Source: Gymnothorax reevesii
Lineage: Eukaryota > Chordata > Actinopteri > Anguilliformes > Muraenidae
Direction of reading: 5' to 3'
NCBI GenBank assembly: GCA_029721435.1
Contig: CM056574.1
Location: 33,374,001-33,438,000, forward strand
Length of the DNA: 64,000 bases
Of this stretch, positions 36,527 to 48,950 are shown piece by piece (positions within the stretch are counted from its first letter, which is position 1; each line of letters begins with the position of its first letter). Under the pieces are notes generated by a model that did not search any database, was not told where the DNA came from, and saw only the letters and a list, made by a program, of their open reading frames with translations. Both the position numbers and the translations under genes were made by a program.

Positions 36527-37137
36527 TATTTCTATTTGCACCTAATTTTATGGGATAAAACAATAACACACAGGACGAAAAGATGTTCACTAAGGCCCAC
36601 ATGCGCACACGGAGTAACTACGGATAGCTCCGAGGTCCAAGTAAAACTTCTCCAACGTCTGACCAGAACGCTGCCTCTACAGAAGAAAATTTATGAAAAC
36701 AAATTAAGATAATGCCTCAGCGCACAAAATTTATCAAAAAAAAATCTAAAACTAAAATATATTTTATACATATCGTATTTTTATTCATTCCCGTATACTG
36801 ATAAATAATTAATACAACCATATATACACGATTATCTTGTACCAGCCCACGTTCTTTATTTTCACCCCGCCCTTCTGTGATTGGCTAAAATGTGTCACAT
36901 CAAATACTTTCACCAATCATAAGACATTACCGAATGAGGCTACTGTCGTTTACGCAGAGCGACGACGTGACGTAGCCTGCAAGTTTTTGTTTATGATGTA
37001 CGTGGAAGGAAGAGTGGGAACGTCAGATATTAGCAAATGTCAGTTTCTTATGGTGTTATTTGGGTATCCGTGTTTTGCGTTGGATTTATACTTGTTTTGC
37101 GTTTCATGCCTCAGAATTTCAAGGGGGTAGTGGGAAG
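36527..37137. promoter_or_regulatory. Bidirectional promoter between cfdp1 and tmem170a
   Basis: About 610 bp separates the two divergent start codons. It contains an inverted CCAAT box (TGATTGGCT, 36878-36886), a direct CCAAT at 36913-36917, a GC-box-like CCCCGCCC at 36865-36872 and a CRE-like TGACGTA at 36968-36974, all within about 110 bp. No TATA box was recognised. This fits a housekeeping divergent promoter. The cfdp1-side 150 bp is AT-rich, while the motifs cluster nearer tmem170a. Transcription starts are inferred. Confidence 0.6.
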
Positions 37138-40100
37138 ATGGGGTTTGTGCAGCAAATTCTCAGCTTGAAATTGCCTACAGAAAACAACGTTACAGCGTTG
37201 GTCGAATTTTCAGGTAAGATAGATCCTCGGCCGCGTTACAACTTACTGCCAGTTAGCTGCATTAGCTGCGCGCTAGCTAGCGTTTCATGAGTTCACTTGG
37301 CTCGCTGGCTGGCTAGTTTGCTATAATGTCGCACACCGGCTAAGTCGTGAATTTTTCATGGCTATCTTACTCGATATAGTGGTTAATTTGCCTGACTGAG
37401 CTGTTGTTGACCATCTCGGTTGATATTGCTACCTCGCTACCTAAATTATCTCGCCAATAATTACGCATGCTGCACTCAACGCGTTTGTAAACAGGATGAC
37501 AGTTCTTGGGTAACTTTCCGTGTTGCTCATGACAAACGCACTTAGCTATTCCTCTCAGTAATGGTTATCTTTCCTTGCTATGGGTAACGTTAAGATAGAT
37601 GGGTTAGCAACCCTGTCATGGACACCATGCCTGTTCTTCACGTTTGACTATGTTGAATGTCGTTCAGCCGCTCCAGCTTTTATCTTGATGTAAACAAATA
37701 AATGGTGTACTAAAGCTGTTAATTAACGTGACTTTGTCTAACATGCAACATTAACTTTTATGTGGATAACTTTTATTTGCACTGTGTGTGTGTGTGTGTG
37801 TGTGTGTGTGAGAGTGAGAGAGAGAGCGCAGGTTGGTAGAAGGGGGTGATCATAGAGCAGATTAGCTTCTGGTTTCACGTCAGAGTGTAGAACAAGGGAG
37901 CTTTCTTATCTTATGACTGACATTCATGTATTTTAAGTATCACAAGGGCAGAATTTAAGTTAATCGCTACGGGCCAGTTTTGCTGACACCGATTAGGCTT
38001 AATCATGGATTAAATTAAAATGTGAATGGACGCTTTCCATGTGAAACTCTAAGTTGGGTATTTGCAAAACTTATTCAGACACATTTTCATGCATATTCAC
38101 TCGCGGGTTACAGGCCTGACCTTATATTCCTGGTATGTGGCTCCTACATACGCTGAGAAACTTGACCTCACAGTGCTGCCGTTGCTGCATTTAACACCAG
38201 TTTCTGGGAAGTTATCCTTGCATTTTGTATTGTAATGCCTCTGCGTTGTTAGTCATTCAATCTCTTATTTATGATCTTCCATTCAGAAATGTGGTATGGC
38301 GTGTTCCTGTGGGCAGTCGTCTCTTCTTTGGCATTCCACTTGCCCGCTGCCCTCCTGGCGCTGGCCACGTTGAGGCGGCACAAGGTTGCGCGGTTTATGC
38401 CCATCGCCATTATGCTCATGAGCATCGTGGGCCCCCTATGTGGGGGCGTACTCACCAGTGAGTATCTGCGAGCCACACACCTTCCTCTCACTTTCCTTAC
38501 CCTGCGCTGCTTAACCCCAGTCCTCTGGCCTTTTGCTTGTAAGACTTTGAGGAGTCAGGTTTTGGCTGAATTGCTTTTTTATTATTATTTGGGGCGAGCG
38601 CACACTGCGCACAAGTCCCTTATTAGTCAGCTCAATGCGTGCCGTTTGTATGTATGTATGCAAGTATGTCATCAACCGACCGCTCGAATTTCACTCACCC
38701 CAAACATGCTCTGCATGCTACTAGTTATTATTACTATTTTTCTAATCTATAATTCCTTGACTGCTTGGTTGGCCCATGCTGTAATGGCGCCACACTGCTG
38801 TGCAGGAGTGACCATCATGGCGTTGAATCAAATCCAAGCTGTGCCTGCACTTACTGTGGCCAGCAGCCTTATGAGAGCCATGCATAATTGTCTTCCTGCT
38901 GCTCAGGGAGATGGGAGAGAAGCAGTTGCTCTGGGTTAGCACTGTTTGCTCAAGCTCCTCCTGGTGGCCATCCAGGCACTTGTTAGTAACATTCTAAGCA
39001 GGCTCATGTTTTGGTTTCCTTCGCCTTGGTCTGCGCTTTAGAGGTTTCAAACTGCAAGTGTAAAGAAGCGTAGGCTGATAGTTGCATGTTTCAGAGGAAA
39101 ACTCTGAACTGGCTGCATTCCCCCAAGATGGCAGCATTAGTGGCATATGAGCAGGCTTGTACATAGTTTGTTGATTGGACATTCTAGATTCGGGTTGAAT
39201 TGGACATGCCAAATTTCAAAATAATTAAAAAATGTTCTAACATTTAAAAAAAGTCCGTCTGTACACTACTGCTATCAATTTCCTGTTATTATTACACTTT
39301 TATTAGATTGATCGATGAAGACCATTTTTATCAAGTTTCTGACATTGTCTTTTAAAAGGTTAATCCCTGTATTTGGGTCAATGACGAATAAGCCTTTTAA
39401 AAATGTTTTTTTTTTTTTTAATAAATCTTTAAAAATGTATAAAATGCATTTTTTTTGAAGTTGGAAGAGTTTGTTTAAACAAGTCTTAATGGTTGCACAA
39501 CATTTATAGGGTTTTAGTACAGTTTTGGACTGTATTTGCAATTTCACCAGCCAAAAAATATCAAGTGGTGCAACCAAAAGTTTCTTGGAGAAAAAAAAAA
39601 ACACTTCCCTCTTTTTTTCTTAGTGATTTTTTTTTTTGTGCGTATACCTGAGTGTCTACTCTGCCTAAAACATTACTATTTTGTAATTGAGCTGGATATT
39701 GAAAGTAGCTTATGGATTATTTTTTGTTTATTTGAAAAGTTTTCAATATAAAATAATTATATTAATATTATATAAATTCATATTTTAAATTACATATTTT
39801 TTACAATTACATTTCCCATAGTGTTAACTTGCTCAGACGGTTGTGCCATCTGACATTTTGAGGGTGTGAGATGGCATAACATTAAATGTATATCATTTTT
39901 ATGATAAACTGAAAATATGTTCAAATTAAACGTGTTTTATAGAATAAAATGATGCTTATTATGAATCATTTAAAATTATTTTAAATCAAAGTAGTGCACT
40001 CGGACAATGTCACGTCATTGACCCATTTGTTCTCTAATGTGTTTCTATACCACTTATCAGAGTCCCTCCCCCCTTTTTTCCCTTCAACGTAAGGATATTG

Positions 40101-40667
40101 TACATAATGATGAGAACAAGCCACTCAATCCATCTAGGCTCACAATTTTCACACAGGTAGAGCACCGAAAATTCTATCACCCTTGGCAATATACCACCTA
40201 TGGGCCTGTCAGTACTACATTTTCACTTGTGGCAATTCCATGGATAGCTCCATGATTTCTGTACTGCAGAACATATAGCATTACAATGAGACTCTATTTT
40301 GTCCTTAGTTTCAAACCATCGCATGCATATTGCAGTTGTTTCTGCAGCTCTTTTCTCCCTCGCCTCAGTAATTGTTATGTAACTAATCATAATCAAGACT
40401 TTCATTCAGAGCATGTGTTTTGTCTGCCGTCTGCTCGGTTGATTCACAAATTGGGTCGACATGCCAATTAATTCTGCATTTTAGTGCATGTGAAGCGCCA
40501 TTCCTTCCCTCTCATTTTGTGTTTTTCATGCCCCAGGCGCAGCAGTAGCGGGTGTGTACAAAGCGGCGGGGAAGAAGATGAGCCCGCTAGAGGCCTTGGT
40601 GTTCGGATTGGCACAGTCCTTCTGCGTTCTGGTCATCTCCTTCCTCAGGGTTCTGGCCACTCTATAG
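37138..40667 (+). CDS. tmem170a: Transmembrane protein 170A
   Basis: TMEM170A is a small three-pass ER and nuclear-envelope membrane protein reported to favour ER sheet formation. The exons are 37138-37213, 38287-38457 and 40537-40667, with GT/AG borders throughout. They join in phase to give 125 codons plus TAG. Exon 1 encodes the family motif VQQILSLKL. Exon 2 starts with EMWYGVFLWAVVSSLAF, the first membrane span (about residues 27-53), followed by RRHKVARFMPIAIMLMSIVG, the second. Exon 3 gives AAVAGVYKAAGKKMSPLEAL and the third span, ending ISFLRVLATL, the family C-terminus. The protein is slightly shorter than the 144-residue human one because its N-terminus is short. The chosen ATG is the first in frame; the frame stays open upstream without another ATG. 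Intron 2 holds a SINE (38757-39250) and very AT-rich sequence. Transcription probably starts from the promoter shared with cfdp1. Confidence 0.95.
37784..37826 (+). repeat. (TG)n(AG)n microsatellite
   Basis: About 13 TG units followed by an imperfect AG run in tmem170a intron 1. Confidence 0.9.
38757..39250 (+). mobile_element. tRNA-derived SINE, copy 2
   Basis: Aligns with the 30470 copy: GTGCAGGAGTGACCATCA then GGCGTTGAATCAAATCC (B box equivalent), GCTCAAGCTCCTCCTGGTGG, GTAACATTCTAAG, GGCTTGTACATAG, and a 3' AATTAAAAAA tail. It lies in tmem170a intron 2, sense orientation. It accounts for most of the long frame that runs on from exon 2. Confidence 0.7.
39255..40536. other. tmem170a intron 2, AT-rich
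   Basis: Very AT-rich with several A and T tracts (39409-39419, 39590-39601, 39628-39637). No exon or recognised element. Confidence 0.6.
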
Positions 40668-42870
40668 CAGTCGGGAGGAGGGCTGTTGCCATTGGCTGCT
40701 CCAGTTGGAAAGGGGATATGGATGGCGCACCTGCCCCAGGGGACATTGCGCAGACACGCCTGTCCCCTCTGAGGCCTTATCCTCAAAGTCTGGCCGGGTC
40801 CTGCTCACTACAGTTTGTATTTGCCCCACCCCACCCTCTGAAGAGGGGAGGGGCTTAAGTGTTAAGCTCCTCCCCCACTTCCCCTGTTCTCTTTACCTCT
40901 ACTGTAGCCCAGAAAAACAGGACAAGCCGTCTGGTTTTGTGCTTTCATGAGACAGAAAGCCGGCATGCACACAGACCTGCTGAGAAAGACGTAAACCGGT
41001 CACACATGACAAGGCTCTCACAAACTGCTCCAATTTAAAATGCAAATTTGCCTGTTAGAAACGCTCGCTGGTTTTGTGTGATGGAGACGTTTCCCTTGTT
41101 GGAAGGCTATTTGTAGACTCAGGACTCTGTTTGCCACTGATTATGTTTTCAGTCATTTGATTGGCTGGTAAACGGCAATGTAGTTGCTGTGAAATGCAAT
41201 GTGCGCGGCTGCACGGCAGTAAAAATGAAAAGTGATTGAGTTCCAGTGGATGGATGTGATGGGCTTTTTTCCCCTTGTGATGTATATTTGCTTATTTTTT
41301 GGACTGGGCTCTCTGCATTGCACTTGAACCAATCAGAGTTAAGCCATCTTTACTTCGGGCCCATCTGGTGCCAGCCCATACTCCAGTCTTGGTGTGAGTG
41401 TAAGAACTCAGCAGTTTCTTTTACTGGTCACTCAGTGACTTTTTGACCAAGTGGTTGTTGATGATGTGTGTTCCTATGCAATGAGCTCTGCTAGCATTTC
41501 TCCAGGAAAAACTGTTTAGACTCAAGGTTGATAACACCAGAAATGTTTTAGAGCATTTTCTCGCCCTAGAGAATGGAACACTGATGCTCTTTCTGTGATG
41601 CAAAGGAATCTTTTAATCCGCATTCTGAAAAGAAGGTGCACAAGTAGTCAGACTTCAAACCATGTAAGAATGTGTTTACTTACAGCCTTTCTATTTTTCC
41701 AAACGGACTTATTGCTTTTCTATTCAATTGTTACAATTATCCAAATTTGGCCTTTTTGGTTACAGATATCCTTTACATCTGTCGTAATCCTTGAAATGTG
41801 TGTTATTTGATGGAATTGTATAATTTAATCTTTCAAAATATGAATGTAAATATGAATTTGTTTTCTATTTTGTTATTTTTCAGATCCTATATGCATTCCT
41901 GTACCCTTAACCAAAGAGAATGGAGAAAGTGTAATACATGTAAAAAATTTAGTTTTGAAATGGAGTGAAAGTACCCTTTTTTGGATCCTGGCTGTGTGAA
42001 TCTTCCATGCAGGCTGTCTGCTGAATATTAAAAATCTTATATGTTTTGCAAAGATGTGGGTTAATTTAAATCCTGAGTAATTTAGAATGGCAATTCTTTC
42101 ATTTTAATCTGGAAAGTTTGATTTAACATCAGACTGTTATTTTCATTGCTGCAGAGGTGAAAAGTTATTGTTCCTGTTTTGAGGTTCAAAAATGAATTTC
42201 TTTCATGGTTTTGTAAACAATTCAGTTGATAATGTTTTGCCTTGCTCTAGCATTCGCACTGCAAAGTCCCAAGACCAGAGTGACTGGTATAGCACTACTC
42301 CTCCAGGACAGAATTTTTCAGAACCTGGCTGCGGTTCAAATGATTCAATGGAGTAAGAGGTCCTCCAGAAGATATAGAGGGGGCACTATTAATGATATTC
42401 AACTTTGTGTGAGGTGGAATGTTGCAATTAGTTCTGCAATTTGAAACTTTTGAAGCTTCTGGATGAAGTAATGTTGTATTCTAATTCCACCACATGAATT
42501 TAGGATGGAAAAACATAAATTCATTGTTGCAAAGGCATTTGCTTGAGGCCACAGTAAAGGTGATTGTATTGTGGGATGAAATCTGCCCTAAATACTGCTC
42601 CGGGTTTTTGGTTTTGCCACACCAGAGGCCAGTTTTTACTCAAATAAAACATCTTGTACCCTTTGTCGCGAGACTGCACATAACAATACTGCTGGTTTAT
42701 CCTTAATTTCATGCTATGATTTTTTTACAATTTATTTTTGAATGAATATTTTGATTCTCTGTGATCTGGTGTCGGGGGTCAGTCATTTCCATGTTCATTT
42801 TGACCTGACTACAAGTGCCAATCCTTGTTAATGCTTTCAGTCAATAAAAGAAAAACATGCAAATTGTAAT
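40668..42870 (+). other. tmem170a: tmem170a 3' UTR and poly(A) signal
   Basis: No splice signal or other gene is needed between the TAG and a canonical AATAAA at 42843-42848, which is followed by a T/G-rich tract. This suggests a 3' UTR of about 2.2 kb. The stretch has no recognised repeat. A transposon (42902-44016) begins only about 55 bp after the signal, so the transcript end and the insertion almost touch. Confidence 0.5.
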
Positions 42871-42901
42871 TTCCTGTGCCTTACTGTCGCTATTCCTTAA
42901 A

Positions 42902-44016
42902 TAGTCCCCCCAGGAATCTGCAGAGAAAAAGTGTTGATTCCGCGGAGAACATTCCTGATTCTGCGGAGAGCAATTCTTGATTCCGCGGCTTGAAAGTTGA
43001 TTTTCCGCGGGCATTAAAAAAAAACCTAAAATGACCAGTTATAAAGCAAATTTATGTAATAATGAAGCAAAAATTCTCTTATGAAATTATTTGCAATACC
43101 AAAACACTGCGAAACATTGTGGTTATAAAATAAGCAGCATCAACATTCTTTTTGTCCCTCTTGAGCAGATTTATTTGCATAACTTATAAAGTGCAAAACA
43201 TTTCACCAAACTATGGGTGAACGAGGCTTAGTAACTGAACAAGTGCCAAAGATCAAAGTAAAGTTTTAAACAAAGTGTACACTCTTCACTGTATCCTCAG
43301 GATATTGTGAACGTTACTGCATACCATAGACTGTATAAAAAGATGGATGAAGCTACCGTGATGTCACCCACTGGTTCGAAGATGAAGAAGTGAATCGAAG
43401 ATCCGGAGAGGAACGTGGCTCTGGATCTGACCGTATCGGACGAGGACCAGAGGATAGCGACACCCCAGAAGCATATTCTGGCTTTATACTTTATTCTAGT
43501 TTATATGGGACCATAATTCACGAAAATGAATGTCATGATATATCAAAGGAGACCTGAAACTTGCTATAGCTAACATAAAATGATGTGAAAAATCATTATT
43601 TAAATTAAAAATCAGGTCGGAAAGTAGGATCATTTTCTCATTGACTTCTATTGCATTGAACTTCTTTCTGCAACCACTGACGTCGCCATCTGCTGGCCAT
43701 TAAATAGAATTCCATTCTACGGTACTTCCACATGGGCTTCTTTTTTCAAATCAGGGTGCTGCGTCCATCTTTTCATATAGTTTATGCTGCATACAGCGGG
43801 AAAAAAAATCAGTTTCCGTAACCGGCAGCACCAGCTGTGAGTCTTAGATCCCGTTTATCTGACCGCAAAATCTAGCGGCCGGGATGAAAAATGCATGTAA
43901 AATATAAAATTCTGCACCTCGCCCTATATTCCGCGGACTGCTTTGATTTCCGCGGAGGGCTTTGAAATCTGCGGAAAATTCCGCGATCGCGGAATCGCGG
44001 ATTCCTGGGGGGACTA
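42902..44016. mobile_element. Non-autonomous DNA transposon with 6-bp TSD (IS3EU-like)
   Basis: Ends TAGTCCCCCCAGGAATC and GATTCCTGGGGGGACTA are nearly perfect inverse complements, flanked by CTTAAA on both sides (42896-42901, 44017-44022). Subterminal regions are full of (A/T)TTCCGCGGA words. A 6-bp duplication suggests an IS3EU-type element, but this is inference. A hAT-like MITE (43325-43786) has inserted into it. No coding. Confidence 0.75.
43325..43786. mobile_element. hAT-like MITE nested in the IS3EU-like element
   Basis: A perfect 8-bp duplication CTGCATAC lies at 43317-43324 and 43787-43794. Inverted ends are CATAGACTGTATAAAAAGAT and ATCTTTTCATATAGTTTATG. A short related hairpin occurs at 10405-10430 (CATAGACTGTATAAA...CAGTCTATG). 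462 bp, non-coding. Confidence 0.85.
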
Positions 44017-44906
44017 CTTAAAATGGGCTCTCTTGGTTACAGCCACAAGGATTCTGAAATTTTAAGAGCTATTCCGTGAGAAAAAGAAGTTGAGGAGTTG
44101 ACCCCTCGGAATTGAATGAAACTTGGCACATAGGTAGATATGGTAGTCTCACGGAAAAACCAAATTTTTAGGTCTATATCTCACTTAGTCTGCCTTTGGC
44201 ACCACCTGGAAGCCACTGAAGTTGCTCAATTTTGCTTCTGAGACCACGTTTTACATCTATTATTGTGACTTAAGGGCACACAGTACCAGACGTGTTATAC
44301 TTTTATCATGACCTGTGACACTTCAAGTCTGGATAGACATCAGCACCACATCAGTGCCAAGCTGGATAACTGCGTTATTGAGCCTGAATTATTTGAGAAA
44401 TCATAGTAAAAATTGAAAATGGGAATTGAATTAAAATAATATCCCAGACATATACCAATCAAGAGTGCTTTATTATCTGTTTACTCACAACACAACTATT
44501 TTTAGTTTTTAGTTAACAGTACGTTGGTATCTTGCAGGGTTAGTGCAATGGATTGCCAGAAAGATGGTCGAAATTCGTTTTTGGTTCCTTTGCGGTATAT
44601 GAGGCACTGATTACTAAAACCCCAGAAGTCAAGTGTGACTTATGGGGTTTTAATAACAGGTGCTTCATATTTTCTCTGTTGCCCAGATTTCTGCTGCGAG
44701 TGTAAATGCTGTTTGTTGTGCATTTGGAGTTCTATTTTTGGGAATACCAAGCATTTCTTTGGTAATATCGACACATTCAAGCCACACCTAGCCAAAGTTG
44801 GTGGAAAACTCAAAATTGACCATTTCATAGCAGATTGTGCCTATGTTTAGACGACATTATTGTGTTTACCCAGAAAGATAGAGATCTGAAATTTACTGGA
44901 TACATA

Positions 44907-46511
44907 GGGCTCTATCTTTCACACTGCCCTACCCGTTGCCGCTACCCGTGAATTATGCATTTAACTGCTTCCACGATCCCTAAACGGTATCTTGCGGCCA
45001 CACTACCCGCTATGCATTATGCCGGAAAAACGAGAACTGAATTCCTTACATATGAGGTCCCGGGCTTGTGCCTTATCCCTTATTTGCGCCTGGAGGTGTG
45101 CCAGTGGGTGTGTTTATGCGCTTTCCCTACAATTGCAATCTTGACCTCACACGTTCAGGAAAGCGTATAGCGGGTCCTCAAACCACCCACTACCCATTTG
45201 GGCTTTTACAAGAGCGCGCCCAGGCGCCTTCATTGCGCGTCCACTTGGACACGTGGATGTGCACATGCAGCTCCACTTCCCGAATTATCTTGCCTATAAA
45301 AAGCCACATTGCTTTAGCCTCAGTTGAACCCCTGAGAAAATGGCAGAGATAGTACTAAATAGTACTGAGATAGATGGTACTGATCGCCAGGTAAATAATA
45401 AAAGACGCCCAGAATGCGTGTACTGCCAGCGCACCAGCTCCCTGGGCCTTTCATATATATATACACCCAATATCAGGGTCAGCACTAGACCTGAAAATTT
45501 GGGGGAAAATATCGATCCCTTTATTGACTACAATTAGTCCTGGCTAATTCTTTATTTTCCTCTACTAACACGTTTTCCAATTCAAGAATAATCAAGTGGC
45601 AATTGAAGACACGGCTCCCCCATTCGATCTAACAGCGGCAAAATAATGGGCTATTCAGTACAGAAAAATAATTTAATTATAAATAGGTCTATGACCTGGC
45701 ACTCAGCAACGGTATTTATTTTGCAGCGAGAGCGGCATTTCAGAACTCTTTTGCTAATTAAGGTAATTTCAGCTACAAGTAAGCACACCTGTCATGCAAC
45801 TTGCTGTAAAAATAGCGAGCTGTAGGACTGGAAAATGTAAACGGACGAGACCGCGTACTTGTCACCAGAATTACCTTCATTTGCTGAAGAGTTCTGAAAT
45901 GCCACTCTCGCTGGAAAAAAGTTACATCGCTGAGTGCCAGTGCATAGACATAATTTCATTTTTCTAAAATGGGATTTTGTCCTATGCTTCATCTAAGAAG
46001 GGAGAGGGAGTTGGAAGTGCATGGCGAAACGCATTTTTTTCTTTTTCTTTTTTTTTTTTTTTTGAAGTTTCAATCACTAAAGGGCTTGATGTTTTTTTTA
46101 ATTGCATACCAAACATTAAAAAATATGTCAATGTCAAATAATAATAATAATAATACAATTCATGATTAACTTAACAAAAACAGATCCTCCCCTGTCTGGA
46201 TTTGACCTCATGCACGAGCAAATTAACTTTGTCTTCGGAGAAACGTAGCGACCTTCCTCTCTCCATCATGGGTTTCGGTTTGAGGATTTGGAATAGCGTA
46301 GCCTGCTCCTAAAGGCAATGGCACCTGGCACACAGATTGGTTTAACTGGCGTAACGCCCAAACTACGCCTATGCATAATATAACGGGTAGCGCTGGTGTT
46401 TTAGGGATATAGGCAGGTGTGCAAGATAGCAAATTTTGCTGGTGAATGCCTCTTACGCAATACTAAATCCCCAAATAACAGTTTTAGGGACTCTGGCGTC
46501 AGATAGGGCCC
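44907..46511. mobile_element. Non-autonomous element with 3-bp TSD ATA (Harbinger-like)
   Basis: Ends GGGCTCTATCT and AGATAGGGCCC are flanked by ATA (44904-44906, 46512-46514). The empty site is preserved in the opposite arm of the host inverted repeat, near 50618-50620, where one ATA is present and nothing is inserted. Interior features are a TATAAAA at about 45294, a short frame at 45340-45537 (MAEIVLNSTEID...) of unknown nature, a hairpin at 45685-45955, and AT/ATA runs near 46040-46155. The superfamily is inferred from the 3-bp duplication. Confidence 0.75.
45685..45955. repeat. Hairpin inside the Harbinger-like element
   Basis: The arms are inverse complements. GGCACTCAGC near 45698 and GCATTTCAGAACTCTT near 45734 pair with AAGAGTTCTGAAATGCCAC near 45887 and GCTGAGTGCC near 45931. 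It may be a smaller MITE or a structural part of the host element. Confidence 0.65.
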
Positions 46512-47727
46512 ATAGTTCCTTGGGGGTACATTACAGGATTAGTAAAATCTCAATGGTGGTATTTTCAGTGTAGATTATATTAAACCCCAAATGACAGAAA
46601 AATTCACCTCCAGTGGGTACTGTTGGCTGGATGCAAGTACTGGCCATACCCAGCAATGTACCAAAGACATTGTTTTTGAATTATAATGCACACAGCAAGT
46701 TTTCTCTTAAAATGAAGGGTTTAGCTTGGTACTATTCTGGATGGACAGCTATCTGACCAAAGGTGATGCTGTAAAGAGCTAATGTTCTACCGACCTAATA
46801 TTCCATATTCCCACACATATACCAAAGTTCTGTCTTTTGGAAGCTATGAAGTACATGCACAGTTTGTACTCGCTTTGGTATAAAGCTTGTTTGGTTATAA
46901 ACTTGACGTGACTGTGAGCATTGCAAATGCACAATACATGGGTTATTACCAACTATGGGTACAGCGCAGTCAGAATAGTACAGCAGGTTATTAAACATGA
47001 CCAGTCCAAAATTTTTAAATGCCAAAAAAGAACTAATGTAAAAGGCGTACCACCATAAGTGTGAATGCAGACATGAATCAACAGTATACGTACACTTACA
47101 TAAAATTACAGTCCATAATTTGAATCGTCACACAGCTGTGTACATGAAGACAGAATGTATAGCAGAAAAGTTAGAACGGTTTTATACTTTTCATGTTATC
47201 CAAAGTGAAATGATGTCAACGCAGCATGAGACTAGTTCTCTCCGTCAGTCTGTTTTTGGAATTCATTTTCAGTTTGGCGGCACCTGGTGGTGCGCAACAG
47301 AAGTGCTCCTTGGCCTTGGCCCTGAGCAGCTATCCATGGCCTTCTTTGTTTGATGTGGGTCGATGTTACCAGTGAGCCAGTCATGCCCGGGGCAAGCCCT
47401 TCTGCACTGCATCCTGGGTCTCAACAGGGCTGCTTACAGGCCATTAATAGTGAGCTTGTCTCTCTCTGAATTAAATAGTGGGCTACAGCCTGTTTGGACC
47501 AATAGTTGCGACAACACCCATGGCTTGGTAGCACAGAAATGTGAAGTCTGTCAAAAAATCCCCGCCCTCCCAACCAGAGGGTATCCAGTAGATACAGTCG
47601 GCAACAACGGGAACGCCCATAAACATCACATCTAGTTAGAGCTGAGGAGGAAAACAATCCTTACCCCCCGTCCGCTATTTTGTAAAAACATGGAATTGAA
47701 GCTTGTCTTGCTAACGCTAAGAAGTTG

Positions 47728-48042
47728 TCATGACGTTCTTTGAGTCGCTATTGCCTGCTGACAAGGATTGTTATATTCAAAAATTAAATATCCTGGGATG
47801 GGATTGTTGTCCATACGTTTTAAAAGACTGGGCAAATGATCCGACTCAGTGGCTTGCAGACATACAAGGTCTGTTGTGGGGTCCCGCCATAATCTGCCAA
47901 ACTCGTCCTCTCTTCTGATAGCTTGAAGCCATTTTTTCCTCCTTTGTGGTTCCATTTTATTATTTGGTAAAATGTAAAACTTTAATTGGTGATTTATTTT
48001 GTTATTTACGGTGCAAAAGGGTACACAGCAACTCTTTGGCAT
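47728..48042 (-). pseudogene. THAP-domain remnant
   Basis: The minus strand starts MPKSCCVPFCTVNN, continues KFYILPNNKMEPQRRKKW and LQAIRRED, then a W. This matches the THAP zinc finger order: MPxxC, second Cys, FxxLP, RxxxWxxxxxR, W. The expected terminal CSxHF is only seen in another frame (MSASH), so the domain is broken near 47870. THAP domains occur in several transposases (P element, Kolobok-like) and host regulators. The position in the loop of the 7-kb inverted repeat suggests transposon origin. Confidence 0.6.
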
Positions 48043-48538
48043 TGTGGCTAATGGCAGAGACCGGTTTGTTTTCCCCCTTGGCTCTACTTTTGTGGGTGTT
48101 CCCTTTGTTGCTGACTGTATCTATAGGCTCACATCATGGGCAGGTGTTAGGAATGAAGGCATGCAAGTTACCATGAACTTCCCTTCTCTTGGCAGGGTGC
48201 TGCTTGCTTGCTAGGACCTCTGTGCCCTTTATCAAGACAGCCACTCGCTTGACGTGACCGCTGTGCCCTTTTTCATACACAAGCACCATACCTTAGGGAA
48301 ATTCTAGAAGTAACTCTGAAGCATGCTCTCCAGTTCTAATAGTAAAGTGAAAATGCAGAGCATTTGTTACTTTCTGAAAACTCACCAACACCACAAAACT
48401 GCACACTGTGCTGGCTATTGGTAAATGTCTTGCATGTTGACACAAGGCGACAATCACCACCAACATTCTTTTCCAATTTACAACTAACTCAGCTTTATAC
48501 CAAAGAGGTTACAAATTTTATGTATAACTGTGCATGTA

Positions 48539-48656
48539 CACAGCAAAAATCCCAGTGTTAATTCAACTCCATAAGTGTTTATATGAGACAAAACCATCCA
48601 TCTTGGACTCAAATGAAATCTGTTTGAGTTTAATTAACACTGGTATTTTTACTGTG
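48539..48656. mobile_element. 118-bp mariner-type MITE
   Basis: TA at 48537-48538 and 48657-48658. Inverted ends CACAGCAAAAATCCCAGTG and CACTGGTATTTTTACTGTG. It lies in the loop of the 7-kb inverted repeat. Confidence 0.85.
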
Positions 48657-48950
48657 TACTTTATATATGTCAAAAGACAGAACTTTGGTATATGTCTGGG
48701 AATATGGAATATTAGGTTTGTGGAACATTAGCTCTTTAGAGCACCACCTTTGGTCAGATAGTTGTCCATCCAGTATAGTACCAAGATAAACTCTTCATTT
48801 GCAGAGAAAACTAGATGTTTGCATCACAATTCAAAAACAATTTATTTTGTACATTGCTGGAGATGGCCAGTACTTGCATCCAGCCTACAGCACCCATGGG
48901 GGTAAAATTTTCTGATGTTTGATGATGAATATCGTCATCTACAAAATCTA

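Noticed and set aside
38271..38939. 222-codon frame extending tmem170a exon 2
   Set aside because: The real exon ends at the donor at 38457; the rest is intron and SINE sequence left open by chance.
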